64,000 bases of DNA from Hexactinellida sp. DTS-2022 (lineage: Eukaryota; Porifera; Hexactinellida). The notes under the pieces were generated by a model. It ran no database searches, was not told where the DNA came from, and worked only from the letters and a program-made list of their open reading frames with translations. Position numbers and translations under genes: made by a program. Positions 12,612 through 23,981 of this stretch are shown here, piece by piece (within the stretch, counting starts at the first letter, position 1; every line of letters starts with the position of its first letter). Location of the stretch: the NCBI GenBank assembly GCA_028753945.1, contig JAPNXP010000001.1, forward strand, positions 2,780,501-2,844,500, read 5' to 3'.

Positions 12612-12802
12612 GCTACGGTAGATGTTGACACTTGGAATATGTTAACATCTACCGCGGTAGATGTTGTATTCAAATTCACTTTTAATTCTATAATTATAGT
12701 ATGGCTTCTTGATTACTTACAGTAGAGATTTGTGTTAACATTAACTACAATAATTAATTAATACTATTACCAAACACTTATGAATAATTAATTAATTAAT
12801 AT

Positions 12803-12908
12803 CAGAGGCGGAGCGAGGGTGGGGCCTGTGCCCCAACTCATTAACGTTGGTGTGCCCCAGTTTAATAGACTGTGCCCCACCAGTGGCGGCCGGCAAGCGC
12901 CGCCACTG
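12803..12908. mobile_element. Small hAT-type MITE
   Basis: Ends CAGAGGCGGAG and, reversed, CAGTGGCGGCG, with flanks ATTAATAT (12795-12802) and ATTAATAC (12909-12916) matching at 7 of 8 bases. The interior carries three GTGCCCCA words. It lies inside the element at 12612-14507. Confidence 0.75.
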
Positions 12909-12967
12909 ATTAATACTAGTACAAAACACTTATGATTGATCCTAAGTCTAAGCAGCAAGCATGAATT

Positions 12968-13350
12968 CAGGGGTGGTGAATCTGCTGTTAACAGCTATTT
13001 TGGCTGTTTTCTGCTAACAGCTAACTATTTGCTGTTAACAGCTAAGAATTCGTCCCAAATTGGCATTAAACCTTAACTCATTTAAGTCGCCTTTAAGTTG
13101 TTAACTAACAGCCAATGGAAGCTGTTAACAGCTCAATTCAAGCTGTTCAAATTCAATAATTGTTGTATCAGTAAAATTATGGAAAAAGAGCAAGCAAAGA
13201 AAGTTATACTCAAAAATGTCTAAATTCGAATTGTATATCGTATTTACATAACAGTGAAATTTGAAACTAAATGATTATATAATAATATTTCAATTATTTC
13301 AATTGTTAACAGCCAGTGGCTGTTAACAACTTGGCTGTTTCCATCCCTAG
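12968..13350. mobile_element. GCTGTTAACAGC-repeat hAT-like MITE
   Basis: The left end CAGGGGTGG and the reversed right end TAGGGATGGAAACAGC are related. The interior has many copies of the palindrome GCTGTTAACAGC or its halves. Flanks GCATGAAT and GCATGATC agree at 6 of 8 positions. A related, more degraded set of GCTGTTAACAG words lies in the fold-back loop at 41255-41840. Confidence 0.6.
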
Positions 13351-14507
13351 GCATGATCAATCTAGCACTAACAAGTATTGCGACGAAATTGATTTTAGAG
13401 GATTCTGGGAACTTTGACGGAAGTTCAATCTGAATTTTCGGGTTTCTAATCCCATCATATGACACGAGCTGTTCTTTTATGAATGTATTAATTTAGTGTG
13501 AAATGATTGCCATAGATAAGTGTATGACCTATGTGTCTGAAAGTTAAGATATCGTGCCCATGCCCCAGTTTTATATAGGGACCAATAAACTTCTGATTTA
13601 CTTGCAATTTTCCTCCTTCAATAAACAGTTAAGGACAAAGTTGAGGAAATTTACTTGACGCTCTTTCCTTTGGCATAATTTGCACTTTTTCGGGATCAGT
13701 TTAGACTCGATAGTTGTTAAAAATTTATGGAAAGAATAGAGAAATAGTTGATGCGTTCTTTGATGGTAATATTGCTGGATGATAAATTCAACATTAACTA
13801 GTGCGTTAACAAGTTGAATTCTCACCCAAAGAAATTAAGTTCAATATTTTCACATTCTAAATTCATTTTCCTTGCTAACCAAAAGCATAGGGAATCGAAC
13901 TTCACAGTGTGAATATGAGCTAGAGTTTTCCCTAAGTAATCTTTGACCGCTGTTTCCAGCCCTTCAGAAGTCTTTGTAATTGGTAAAGATGGAGGCTAAT
14001 CAGAGTTAAAAATACCAGATCAGAACTATCAGTATCCAGACTAATCTAGTAAGCTTTTATTCTTGGAACACCTCGTTCTTGGATATTTCTATACAATTAC
14101 CTGCTTTATTGCTGAGATCTGCAACAGTTGAAATAGTGCCATCTTCAGCGAATATTTCCTTCCGCTTGGATCACACAGTTGATCAATATTAAGTTGTACC
14201 TCTTCTTTATTCCAGATACGAGATTTTGTTTCCTGTTTTGGCCAAGACTTCATTCTCGAACTTAAGATAGTGATACTTTAACCGATTGTCAGAAATACAA
14301 TATGAAGACGTGAAATTATATAAAACTATAATAATAATATTATATATCTATTTGTTTACTCCTCCTAACATAATTAACCGTCCCATCAGTACCAAACTGA
14401 TAGTAATCAAGAAGCCATACTATAATTATAAAATTGAAAGTGAAGTTGAATACAACATCTACCGCGGTAGATGTTAACATGTTCCAAGTGTCAACATCTA
14501 CCGTAGC

Positions 14508-15700
14508 AAATACATGCATAAGCCAAAATATACATACTAATTAACATACCATGTAATAGATTGTAAAATCAAATGTTTGTATACGAATAATGAAAGTAGT
14601 ATAACTTTGGCATTCCTCTGTAGATGTATAAACTGGGAGATCAGAAGTTAAAGGCCAAGAAACTTCCAAATAATTAAAGTCTGCATAGGAAAATTTTACT
14701 ATTGGCTTGTCAAGTGGGATCAATGCCTTGGAACCTATAGACAATAAATAATTTGAAAAACAATAAAAATACAATGGAAAATGAGTCAAATGACATTTTC
14801 TAAGTGTAACTAACTCCAGGCAGATTATAGTGACAAGTGTTACTGTAAATAGAAATTAATAAACAAGGCAGGGCGCAAATATTGACATTCTAATGTGCAC
14901 AGTATTTGAAACATTATGGTATATAGAAATTATTGGATAATAAACGAATTTTACAGGAACTAGAGTAATAGATGAATTATTTGATTAATTTTATGTACGT
15001 GCTAGGTAAATGATAAATTCAAAAATGATTTTTTTAGAACAGTTTGTTACAGGCAGATCATATTGCTAGAACAATAACTGCAAATTTGAGAACAAGGTTG
15101 TGAGATTTTCGATGTGCCTATTTTAAAAATTATATTTATTTTATTTAAATCAAACTCATATTTAAGGAGCTAGCGCTAGCCACATAAATTTATTAAAGAT
15201 CTCATCCATCTTGCCGTACACGCCTCGAGATGCCTAAATATAAAAGGATTCTTTTTGACGCGCGCGCGAAAATTCAGAGATAATCGCATATACTGAATAC
15301 AGAACAGCAATAGGCGGGCTAGCTAGTTCAAAATAAATCTAGGTGCTAATTTTATTTAACCAGGATAGTTTTGCAAAAAGGTAGAACGAGGAGAATTAAT
15401 GCTAAGAGAACTAGTCAAAAATTTTTTTTGATGACCGTGTAATTTAATTTAATGACAATAAAATAAGTTTGTTAGAAATCTGAGATTTTCAAAAAGTTTT
15501 CAACCGGCAGACCATCTCCTTAATGCGACAAAAAAATATTTTATCAACTAATTTAATTTTTGAGATAGAAGATTTGATGCAGAAATAGATAGGTATTTTG
15601 TATAATAGAGAGACGTTTCTAATTCACTGAGAAATTTTTTGATTAATTGAATCAAAAAATGAAAAATAATATCAAGCTTGAGGAGATAGAGGCTCAAATT
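14508..15700. other. Gene-free AT-rich region
   Basis: No gene or clear element recognised. The frame at 14541-14789 (minus) has no motif I know. Confidence 0.4.
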
Positions 15701-16330
15701 AATTTAATATTATCAAATAGTGTAAATAATTGTTCAAGCATTCCAACTATACTTTGATAGACTTTCGATCCAATTCCGAAAGAAAAATTGGATTCGGACA
15801 TTTTTTTACATTTTTGACGTCACCAAAGGTCCAAATCATCCTCTTATAGAAAAATATGGCCATATAATCCTGAATTATTGTAAATTCATGAAAAAGGAAA
15901 TTTTTTGGTTAAAACACTCCTAGATATACTTTGACATGCTATCTATCTAAATCCGAAAGAAAAATTTGATTCGGAAATTTCTTTTGACTTTTTGACGTCA
16001 ATAAAGGACAAAAATCACCGTCATTTTGTACAAATACATTCTTCAAGAATTTCCTGGGAGTGACCTTGTTTATGTAGAGGTTATCTCAAAAAGTGTAATT
16101 CGGAGAAAAAAAAACTACTCCTCAAAAATGATCCTTACCAGTAGAGCTACCGGATCTGCCGTGTCGATTTTCAACTGTAATACAAAGTTATAGAGTTAAT
16201 AATTAATCAGAGCCAAATATTGGTAAAATTTGAGCAATTATTTGAAAATCTATAGAAAAAAATAATTAATTTGATTCTGATAAATGTACGTGGCGGATTT
16301 GGTGTACTAATAGTAAAGAGATAAATTAGC
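15700..16330. repeat. Dispersed repeat, copy shared with 32290-32700
   Basis: About 400 bp starting near 15920 aligns with 32290-32700: shared words include AATCCGAAAGAAAAATTT, TTTCCTGGGAGTGACC and GCCGTGTCGATTTTCAACT. The first part (AATTCCGAAAGAAAAATT..TTTTTGACGTCA) occurs twice in tandem here, at about 15770 and 15950. It is non-coding; the nature of the element is unknown. Confidence 0.65.
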
Positions 16331-17416
16331 ACTATTACAGAACTTGCGCCTAATAGAGTAAATTGCTAGCTCTTACATTATCTAGTATTTATTCAATATC
16401 AGGCTAAAATTAGACTATGAATATCTAATTCAAATTTTTCGATTTTTGAAATTCTGAGTATCTAAGTCCTTCTTAGAATAATTAGTACTGTTAAAAAATG
16501 CAATAATAATTGGGGGTCATCGGGTGTCGAAAATTTGAGCCTCTATCTCCTTAATAGAAACTTAGTAAGAATTGAATCCTCCAAAGCACAAATCTTCGTA
16601 GGTATATATGTATTGAATAAAAAACGCACAATAATAGTTTTTTTGATATTGATGCACACATACCTTCAGGGAGGTATAGGAATGAAATATAACGCAAATT
16701 GGAACTATCTAGTTCACTCGAGTCAATACTACTAGATATCAATTTAGACAGACATAACTTTGGATCAGAATATAATAAATTTCTTATGGTGTGCTTCGAG
16801 CCTTCATTTAGTTTGATTTAATGTATTCTATAAATATTACAACTAATAAAGTTATCGAAACTATGGAGTAAGATTTAAGATATGGATAAATGTTCACATA
16901 AATTCTTATTTGAAGTAAACTATACTTTCTCTACTCTGTAAATATCTATCTCACGAATTTGATTAGAACAATAATTTCGAAATTTGTTTGACTTCACCTC
17001 CTAAACGGAAACCAGGCATTCATGGGTTCGGTTTGCTATCGAGATAGAGATTTGGACAGAAGAACTACTATTAACACAGAAATAATACTAGGCAAATCAT
17101 AGCATAAATCGTCTGTTATTGGTGATACAGAATCAAGTTATCCTTATGGTGCAGTTGAAGTTTATAGAGTTATTAATATGAATGATACTTTTCTCTATTC
17201 TGTTTTCCACCTTGATGAATTAGATTTTAATCTTCAAAACAAATTAGATTGTATTCGATATTTATTACGACTGATATTTTGTGAAGGGTAAGGCAGCTTA
17301 GGGGCGCTAAGGGTGAATTTAAACTCGACAAGACTAGTAAACAAAAGAACAAGTTCTATTTGTTGAAAAGTTATTAAGAATTTTTTTAACATTTTAGCAA
17401 AATTTTGTGTATTATT
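16331..17416. other. Gene-free AT-rich region
   Basis: No coding motif, RNA gene or bounded element could be recognised. Confidence 0.4.
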
Positions 17417-17628
17417 CAGAGTGTTACCCAGGAATGCTGGACGCGCGCCTAAAGGAGCGTATTTGGCAGGATTTTAATCGAGGTACAAAAATCGATTCTA
17501 GGCCTGCAATATCGAGAGATGCTCCCATAGACTTAATACAAGATGACTAATCTAGGCATACAAAATTAAAACTGAACTAGCTCAAACTAAATTTAGGAGC
17601 GCGGTAAATTTTCCTGGATGAAAGCCTG
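17417..17628 (+). mobile_element. hAT-type MITE, family of 63621-63834
   Basis: The left end CAGAGTGTTACCCAGG and the right end GATGAAAGCCTG match the ends of the inverted copy at 63621-63834. Flanks GTATTATT (17409-17416) and GTATTATC (17629-17636) agree at 7 of 8 bases. Partial relatives lie at 40098-40205 and 46929-47029, so this is a multi-copy family here. Confidence 0.75.
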
Positions 17629-18060
17629 GTATTATCATAGGATATTTCAATTAAATCTTTTTTTAAACTAGAACATTAAAAAAGGCATTTTTCGTGTGAT
17701 CGTTCTCAAACGCAAATGACTTTTCAAGATAACTATTTTATTAACAATTTTAGCGGTATTAAATTAAGTAATGATAGATTGATAGGCTAGAGCCCAAATT
17801 TCTTTTTTGAAGAAAATAATAAACCTTTTAGAGGGTTTAATTCTCATCTTTGGTGTCAAAAATTCTTCTTCTATATGTCTCCTATAGAATATACAATAAT
17901 AAAAATTTCAGGATTTCAGCCGAAATCACTACCCTATATGCTTAAGATATTCACTAAAAACATTTTAACAATACTATGATAGTGAATGAAACCAGTAAAT
18001 AAAGGATGTGAAAGAAAGGAATGAAGAATAGAAATTGCATTAGAAAGCCACTAAGCTTTG

Positions 18061-18300
18061 CTAGGTTGAGGAACGAAATACCGGATACATTAGATCTACT
18101 TGCCAGAGTAGATCATTACAATTTTGTCGAGTATTACAGTGCTGGGTAGATAGAAATATCATTGTCACAACTCGTGGTGGTAAATAAACAACACAGACTA
18201 TAGGAATTGACGTAATCATGCTCACTACTGCCATGAGAATCTGTGCCAAAGCGACTCGGGTAGGAAAACGTTATGCCAACATTTTACGGAAGATATCCCA
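18061..18300 (-). other. Possible hydrophobic coding fragment, unidentified
   Basis: A minus-strand open frame reads through ALAQILMAVVSMITSIPIV followed by CVVYLPP, resembling a membrane segment with a Pro-containing turn, and then a Cys-containing hydrophilic stretch. Base composition is somewhat less AT-rich than around it. No start or splice site can be chosen and no family is recognised. It could be a decayed exon of a membrane protein or chance. Confidence 0.2.
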
Positions 18301-18361
18301 GACTTTAACATCATCCCTATATTTCTTGGATTGACAGCTGCTAATGTTTATTTTGTTATTT

Positions 18362-18895
18362 TGTTGCTTCGAGAATATGTATAAGGACAGATTCTAGAGA
18401 GCGGGGTTTAATATAGGCTTTAATTTTCTTGTGGTTACGTCTGCGTCATTGTTAGTATCACTTCAGCGATATAAACGGACAGTTCGCATGCAGATGAGAT
18501 TGTGATCCAGTATCTCTTTTCATCCAGTTATTTTTATAGTGCATCAATATGAACGATTTGTTAAGGAGACAAGTCTTGAAGGCATCAAAGTGGCTTTCTC
18601 CCAATCAGACATCGCGAATTTAGGTTAAGCAAATAATTAATTCTTGTATTTTCAGTAATACAGCTCGGCATAAACCCTCCACTTTGCAAGTCAAGAGGCA
18701 GTAAATAGCTGGCAATGTGTGTTTACGATTTTCCCAAAATGATCCAAAATTGTGTAAATATTTGGACAATAATAGAATGTACCATCAAAACTAATTGTAT
18801 CTGCATTCAGTAATTCATGATTGTGACTAGAATATAGTCCATAATGTTCAATTTCATTGATTTGAATTACACAGAATCCCTATACAGTCCATTCC
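18362..18895 (+). repeat. Dispersed repeat, copy A (second copy at 50098-51057)
   Basis: Words such as CGAGAATATGTATAA, GGACAGATTCTAGAG, GCAGATGAGATT and TGGCTTTCTCCCAATCAGAC occur in the same order in copy B. The region is non-coding. Copy A lacks the MITE carried by copy B at 50735-50966, so A shows the empty state. Confidence 0.7.
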
Positions 18896-19928
18896 ACACG
18901 TTTGTTTCAGGCCGCGCCTCTTGACCCAATTAAGAGGAGTTCCCAATTAACGAAAAATTAATAATAAGTATCAAAAATTAATATTAAGTAAGCATGTTCC
19001 TTTTCAAATTAAATGTCGTTCTCGATGAGTGGCCACTAGCTGTCTACTTAAATCCGTGGATCCTAGCTACAGGTTTATATAGAGTAATAATTTGGATATT
19101 TATGCTAATTTGAACAGATAATTTTCTAGACATTAAAGCTTGTCCGTGTATAATACGTAATATACCAACTCCAAATATAAAAATAAATATCACTAAGAAA
19201 CTGTACCAGTGGACCCAACTTTGGGATGTGGAGAAGTTATTGAATTGATTGATAATAATTTGATATCAAAATAACACAATGGAAGAATGTTAGAAAAGCT
19301 TTTATTGCAAATAAAGTTAAGAATTATAACTCGCTGGTTATTTCAAAAAGTATAGAAAAGCGTAATTAAAGAAATTGTCTTAATTATTTGTCTAATATTC
19401 GTATTACACATTTAAACTAAACAGGTTAATCACTGTACTCATTAAAGCAATACTAATTATGGGCTAGCAGGGCGGAGCTATGTTTACGACTAGAGACGCA
19501 TAAAGAACATAGTAGTTCAATATACTGAGCATTAGAATCAAATTAAAATTTTCCACCTTATTGTGCATCCCTGGTACATCTACTGTCAGGCCATATATAG
19601 AGTAGGCTATGGGCAATCAATACTGCAAAACATCCAAGCGCTTGGATTACAACAACGTTATCAGTATGAAGAGATTTTCAAATGTATTAAACAATCCAGG
19701 GTGCTAGCATTTACGTTATACCCATATATAAAAATATGTATATAAGTTTGAGAACACCATTGATCAAAACTGTCCAAAATTCGAATCTCTAGTCTGAAAA
19801 TATCTTTATAGTTGGAAATATTTCACAATTTTATGTCGACTGTGTAAGTTAGTTGTTACTCGGATGCACAGTGGCTTAAAATCGCAGTTGGTAGGGAATA
19901 GATATCTGTGTGCACTTTAGCCTATTAT
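18896..19928. other. Gene-free AT-rich region
   Basis: No feature recognised apart from short open frames without motifs (for example 19563-19745). Confidence 0.4.
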
Positions 19929-20245
19929 AATGAATTAATTACATATGGGTTATCGATGTTTAGAAAATGTTTGGTCATATCAAAATTTATTTACACCTCA
20001 TACTTTGTCTGTTATGACGTCATGATGATGTTATTTATTATTTTGCAATTCTGAAATCCGCTATATCTTTCGAGTTTGCGTTGTACTATGAATTAATTAC
20101 ATATGGGTTATCGATGCCTATGCATCTTTTGACATATAAAAAAATTATTTATGGCTCCAGATGTATTAGTTATGACGTCATACAACCGTGTTTTTTTTAA
20201 TTTCTGGTATTAATTAATTAAACCCCTTAAATTAATATTTTGCAA
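19929..20245. repeat. Tandem pair of about 160 bp with TGACGTCA sites
   Basis: TGAATTAATTACATATGGG followed by TTATCGATG starts at about 19930 and again at about 20090. Each copy carries GTTATGACGTCAT at an equivalent place. The two copies have diverged between these anchors. TGACGTCA is the classic CREB/ATF binding word, but no gene is close, so a regulatory role is not supported. Confidence 0.6.
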
Positions 20246-20337
20246 TTATGTGTCGACTGTACCTAGGAATTGCTTAGAAAATTAATTTACTTATTGCCTT
20301 AATTCATTCAAAATAGGTTTATTAATTATATAATACA

Positions 20338-20974
20338 CTATTTACAGCTGACGTAAGCTCGTATATTTTCTTTTACCAATTTCCAAATAATCAAGAAGAA
20401 ACAACTACTTATCAATCGGAACTTTTTTCGTGTTATCGCATCACTAAAATCTCCAGCATAGGCAATCTTTTTGGAAATCTGAGCTAACTGACGGTTATCG
20501 TCTTGATTGGATACCAATTGTAAAGAAATAGCTGCGATTGAAATTTCTGACATGTCTTCAATTTCTGAAATTTCTTTAATGCACTCCAGTAATTTAGAGA
20601 GGCGTGATCTCTGATGTTTCAAATAAACACTATCGAGACTCTTTCTATGGATAGGTCTACTTTCATCAGGCACAGAGGACGTAGTAAAGTCAGCTGGAGT
20701 TGATAGACGACTCTTTTTAAAGTCCATAATTAAAATCGATTTGAGAATTCCACCATTCTCCATCCAATTCGTCAACTGACTTCCTTCCTTTCCTCACATT
20801 ATTACGAACCCTCCATAGCAATGATTGCAAGGCACTATTATTTATTCCAACAGACTCTTCAATTTCAGTCAATGCTGCTTGAATATTGAATTCATGCGAC
20901 TTCAAAATCTTTGCCAAATCAAGTCTGGTCTTGGGGATATTCTGATCACTAGCTGCCATTTGAGATAAATACAC
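20338..20974 (-). pseudogene. Decayed ORF of unknown, probably transposon, origin
   Basis: Two overlapping minus-strand frames (20974-20717, then 20775-20338) read as one protein after a frameshift near 20745. The first part contains KTRLDLAKILKSHEFNIQAA and SVDELDGEWWNSQIDF. The second contains RPIHRKSLDSVYLKHQRSRL, a predicted helix-rich stretch LLECIKEISEIEDMSEIS, and ends at an in-frame stop. The layout (basic leader, RPxxKSLD-type motif, helical region) reminds me of the N-terminal part of RAG1-like or related invertebrate transposases, but no catalytic region follows. It could also be an unrelated transposon accessory protein. Function not assigned. Confidence 0.35.
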
Positions 20975-21886
20975 AAAAAAATGAATGAAAATTGACGCGA
21001 ATTATGGTCACTACTATCTTAAACAAAATATATATCACATATGAAACAGCAGAATCAAATAACTTGGTGGTTACAATGGATATTGAATTGCAGTTACCAA
21101 ATTGAGACTTGGAATCTTGCATAGTAACCGAATGCTCACATTGGAATGTAGTATATATTTTTATTTCCGGAGCGAACCGGAGGTTGTGACTTTGTATACT
21201 AACTCTACATACATTAATTGTTTTTCTGAAAGTATATTCAATTTGCATTTCTTTGCATAATGGTGTTTCCGCACACTTCAAATATCTAGATTTGTTACAA
21301 TTTGTTTAATTTTACAGGTGATATTAAAAATAATATTTCTTGGAAAAATATTTAAGCTACACTACTATGATTAAAAAATACAGTTTCAGAATACTTATAT
21401 TAATAATCTAAATTTAGTACACACAAAAAATTGCCATAGTAACATAATTATATTGACTCTAAGTAGAATACCTTATTTCAAATTCCAACAAAACCGCAAA
21501 TGGAACTAAATTACTCCAACGTTCGAAGGCAATTTTTATATACTTGTAGGCTTTAGATAAGCTGGAAATTTGAAATTTAGAACACTATGGCAATCAAATA
21601 ACAATAAACAAGCTGGAAAACACAATAATACAGACCTCAATAATTGGTCTATTCCCTGCCATAAGCCACTGTGGAATGACATCACAAAACAATAGGGTAT
21701 TCGTGAGTAAGCTAATACATCGTCATCGAAAGATATTTAAAATCGGCGGGTAGTAATCTTCTTATAACCAGGGATTTTTATACAGTCTAATATTAGCACA
21801 AGTCTTTATTCAATGTATTTCTTCAAAAGGATGATATGTTGTAAGGTAGTTAGCCCTACATCAGTTGTCCATAAATAGTTATACAC
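20975..21886. other. Gene-free AT-rich region
   Basis: No gene recognised. The minus-strand frame at 20949-21281 overlaps the start of the ORF above and has no motif of its own. Confidence 0.35.
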
Positions 21887-21889
21887 TTT

Positions 21890-22271
21890 GGGCTAAACGA
21901 ATATACTGAATATTCGAATATTCGCTCGAAATTATTGGACGAATATTCCTTCGTTTCCAAACTAATATCCGTTTAAAGTATATAATATTCAAATTAATAT
22001 TCGTTTACTACTTTTAGACAACTTGATGTTTGTGTAGATTATAGAGATAGTAAATAAATTCCAACCTAAACTAGCTGATTGATTGCTAACTTGCAACAAC
22101 TACCCGTTGTAACTATGATTAAATTATTGTACAATTTAAAAAACTATTTTCCACTGTATTTGAGTCTTCAATTTGATTCAATGCGCAGTCATGAAAATGA
22201 ACAAATATTCGAAAATTCATTCGTTTAGAAAAAGATTCGTTCGTTACATATCGAATATTCGTTTCAGCCCA
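21890..22271. mobile_element. MITE with CGAATATTCG repeats
   Basis: The left end GGGCTAAACGAATAT and the reversed right end GGGCTGAAACGAATATTCG form terminal inverted repeats. Subterminal GAATATTCG palindromes occur on both sides. It is non-coding; no convincing target duplication was found. Confidence 0.6.
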
Positions 22272-22375
22272 AATAAATTGAGATTATCTTGTAATTAATT
22301 AGTTCAACGAAGAAATGCAATAAATTTTAAAATACCGTAGTGAAAATATAAAATTTTAAATGATCAGTGAAATAG

Positions 22376-22871
22376 CAGGGTTTTATACAGGATTTTTCTT
22401 CAGGGGGGGGAAAGTCTGCTAGTACCAGGATCCACTAAATAATTGATTCGCCACCTGGGGGTCTGGGGGGCGCTGCTAGCCCCCCAGTAGGGTCCAGCGG
22501 CGAAGCCACTGGAAGCCAGATACAATTTATAGTGCAAAGTATTATTGCTAACAATGAGAGCTATTGCTGTAAAATAATCACATAGTATTTGAAGCTGTGG
22601 TAACTAATGGAAGATAATTATAGCTTCTGGCACAATTTCATTAATGATTATCACTAGTAATGTTTGAATGGTATGTGTGGGGAAGATACAGAACTTTTAA
22701 CATAAAATATTCTAGCCTAGAGAAGAATACGTCGATTTGTCTCTTGATAAAAGGCTAAAAACACCTAATTTTAACTGAAAATAAGAACTTAGCAGCATAT
22801 TTCCAGGGGGGGGAAACTCAAGCTAGGGGGGAGAAATCCCGGGGCGCTCCCCCCCTCTGTATAATACCCTG
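22376..22871. mobile_element. MITE with CAGGGTTTTATACAG ends
   Basis: The left end CAGGGTTTTATACAG matches the reversed right end CAGGGTATTATACAG. G-run patches follow inside both ends. AATAG flanks both sides (22371-22375 and 22872-22876). CAGGG ends suggest hAT, but only 5 bp of duplication is evident. Confidence 0.65.
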
Positions 22872-23069
22872 AATAGCATTGATATCTTGCATTCTATAAC
22901 ATAAAGAGCAGTCGCTCGACATAAAATCTTAATACAGCTTCACTCCTGATACCCCCTGCCGAAATAATTTATTCATACAATGAGAGAGATTAGTTTCACA
23001 GTTATAAATCTCGAACATTAGAAGTAAGCATCAATATTAGGAAAAACTGAGCACTAGATAAATACAATA

Positions 23070-23108
23070 TCTATACTATTAAAACACTAGCCTGGGTGTG
23101 TGTATATG
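23070..23108 (+). mobile_element. Truncated Helitron 5' end
   Basis: An A is followed by TCTATACTATTAAAACAC, the 5' terminus shared with the Helitrons at 28313 and 6825. The sequence leaves the Helitron consensus within 40 bp, where the palindromic element begins. Confidence 0.5.
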
Positions 23109-23697
23109 TTGTCGATTTTGTCAAATGTTGATTTTACAAAATCAACATGTCGATTTTACAAAATCAACATGAATCAAACGGAACTAAACAAGTCTTCGAC
23201 TTTGGCTATATTATTCGGATAAGCCTTAGTTTTATTACATTTTGTTCAGAATTCGCTTCATCCAAGTATATACCGACTTGTATGAAGAAATTCTTTACCA
23301 AAATAATTTTTTTTACTAGAATGAAGAAATATCCCGGAATAATTTTGCAAAATCAACGAATAAAACATGTCGATTTTATAAAATCAACATATTTTATTAG
23401 TTGATTTTGTCAAATGGACATTTCAGAATGTCGATTTTACTATATCAACTAATAAAATATATTGATTTTGTAAAATCGACATCCTGAAATGTCGATTTTA
23501 CAAAATCAACTAATTAAAAATGTTGATTTTATAAAATCGACATTCTGAAATGTCCCTTTTACAAAATCAACTAATTAAAAATGTAGATTTTATAAAATCA
23601 ACTATTACAAATTAAACTTAAGTTTGTATGTTGATTTTACAAAATCGACATTTTGGATGTTGATTTTGAAAAATCGACTATTTGACAAAATCGACAT
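23109..23697. repeat. Palindromic array of GTTGATTTTACAAAATCGAC-type units
   Basis: A word close to TGTCGATTTTACAAAATCAA, each copy itself a near-palindrome, recurs about ten times on either strand with AT-rich spacers. The outer ends (TGTCGATTTTGTCAAAT and its complement near 23680) are inverted. This looks like a MITE or fold-back element built of a small palindrome. An open frame through it (23147-23404) is a by-product of the repeats. Confidence 0.7.
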
Positions 23698-23981
23698 AAT
23701 ATATCTATACATAGCCAACTCTATATAAGGCCTACCATCAAAGCTGATATTTTGCACCAAGGATGAAGTAGTGTACGACATTATTATTGACCCATAGTTA
23801 TTTACATTTATCTCTGTACAGTTAGAAATATTTTAAAAATAGTTGGATCAACTTATCACAGATTTTTGTCAATTTTTAGTAATTAATTAATACAATTCTC
23901 CTTCCACCGATATTTTAAGCACTTCATAGTACTATATTTGACTTTGTTTCTTTTTAATAGTTAGATATTTAATTTTTCTCA

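Larger units (their letters stand above)
12612..14507. mobile_element. DNA transposon remnant with self-palindromic ends
   Basis: Arms of about 56 bp at 12612-12667 and 14452-14507 are inverted copies of each other. Each arm is itself palindromic, with CGGTAGATGTTGACA near one end and ACATCTACCGCGGTAGATGT at the other. The interior contains two further hAT-like elements (12803-12908, 12968-13350) and short unrecognised frames, so no transposase is visible. I saw no clear target duplication. Confidence 0.6.

Noticed and set aside
20338..20974. Intact host gene
   Set aside because: The frame is broken near 20745, and no splice pattern or known domain was found; treated as a relic of unknown origin.
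23109..23697. CRISPR-like array of regularly repeated 20-bp palindromes
   Set aside because: Spacing is irregular, orientation alternates, the context is animal transposon DNA and no cas-like gene is present.
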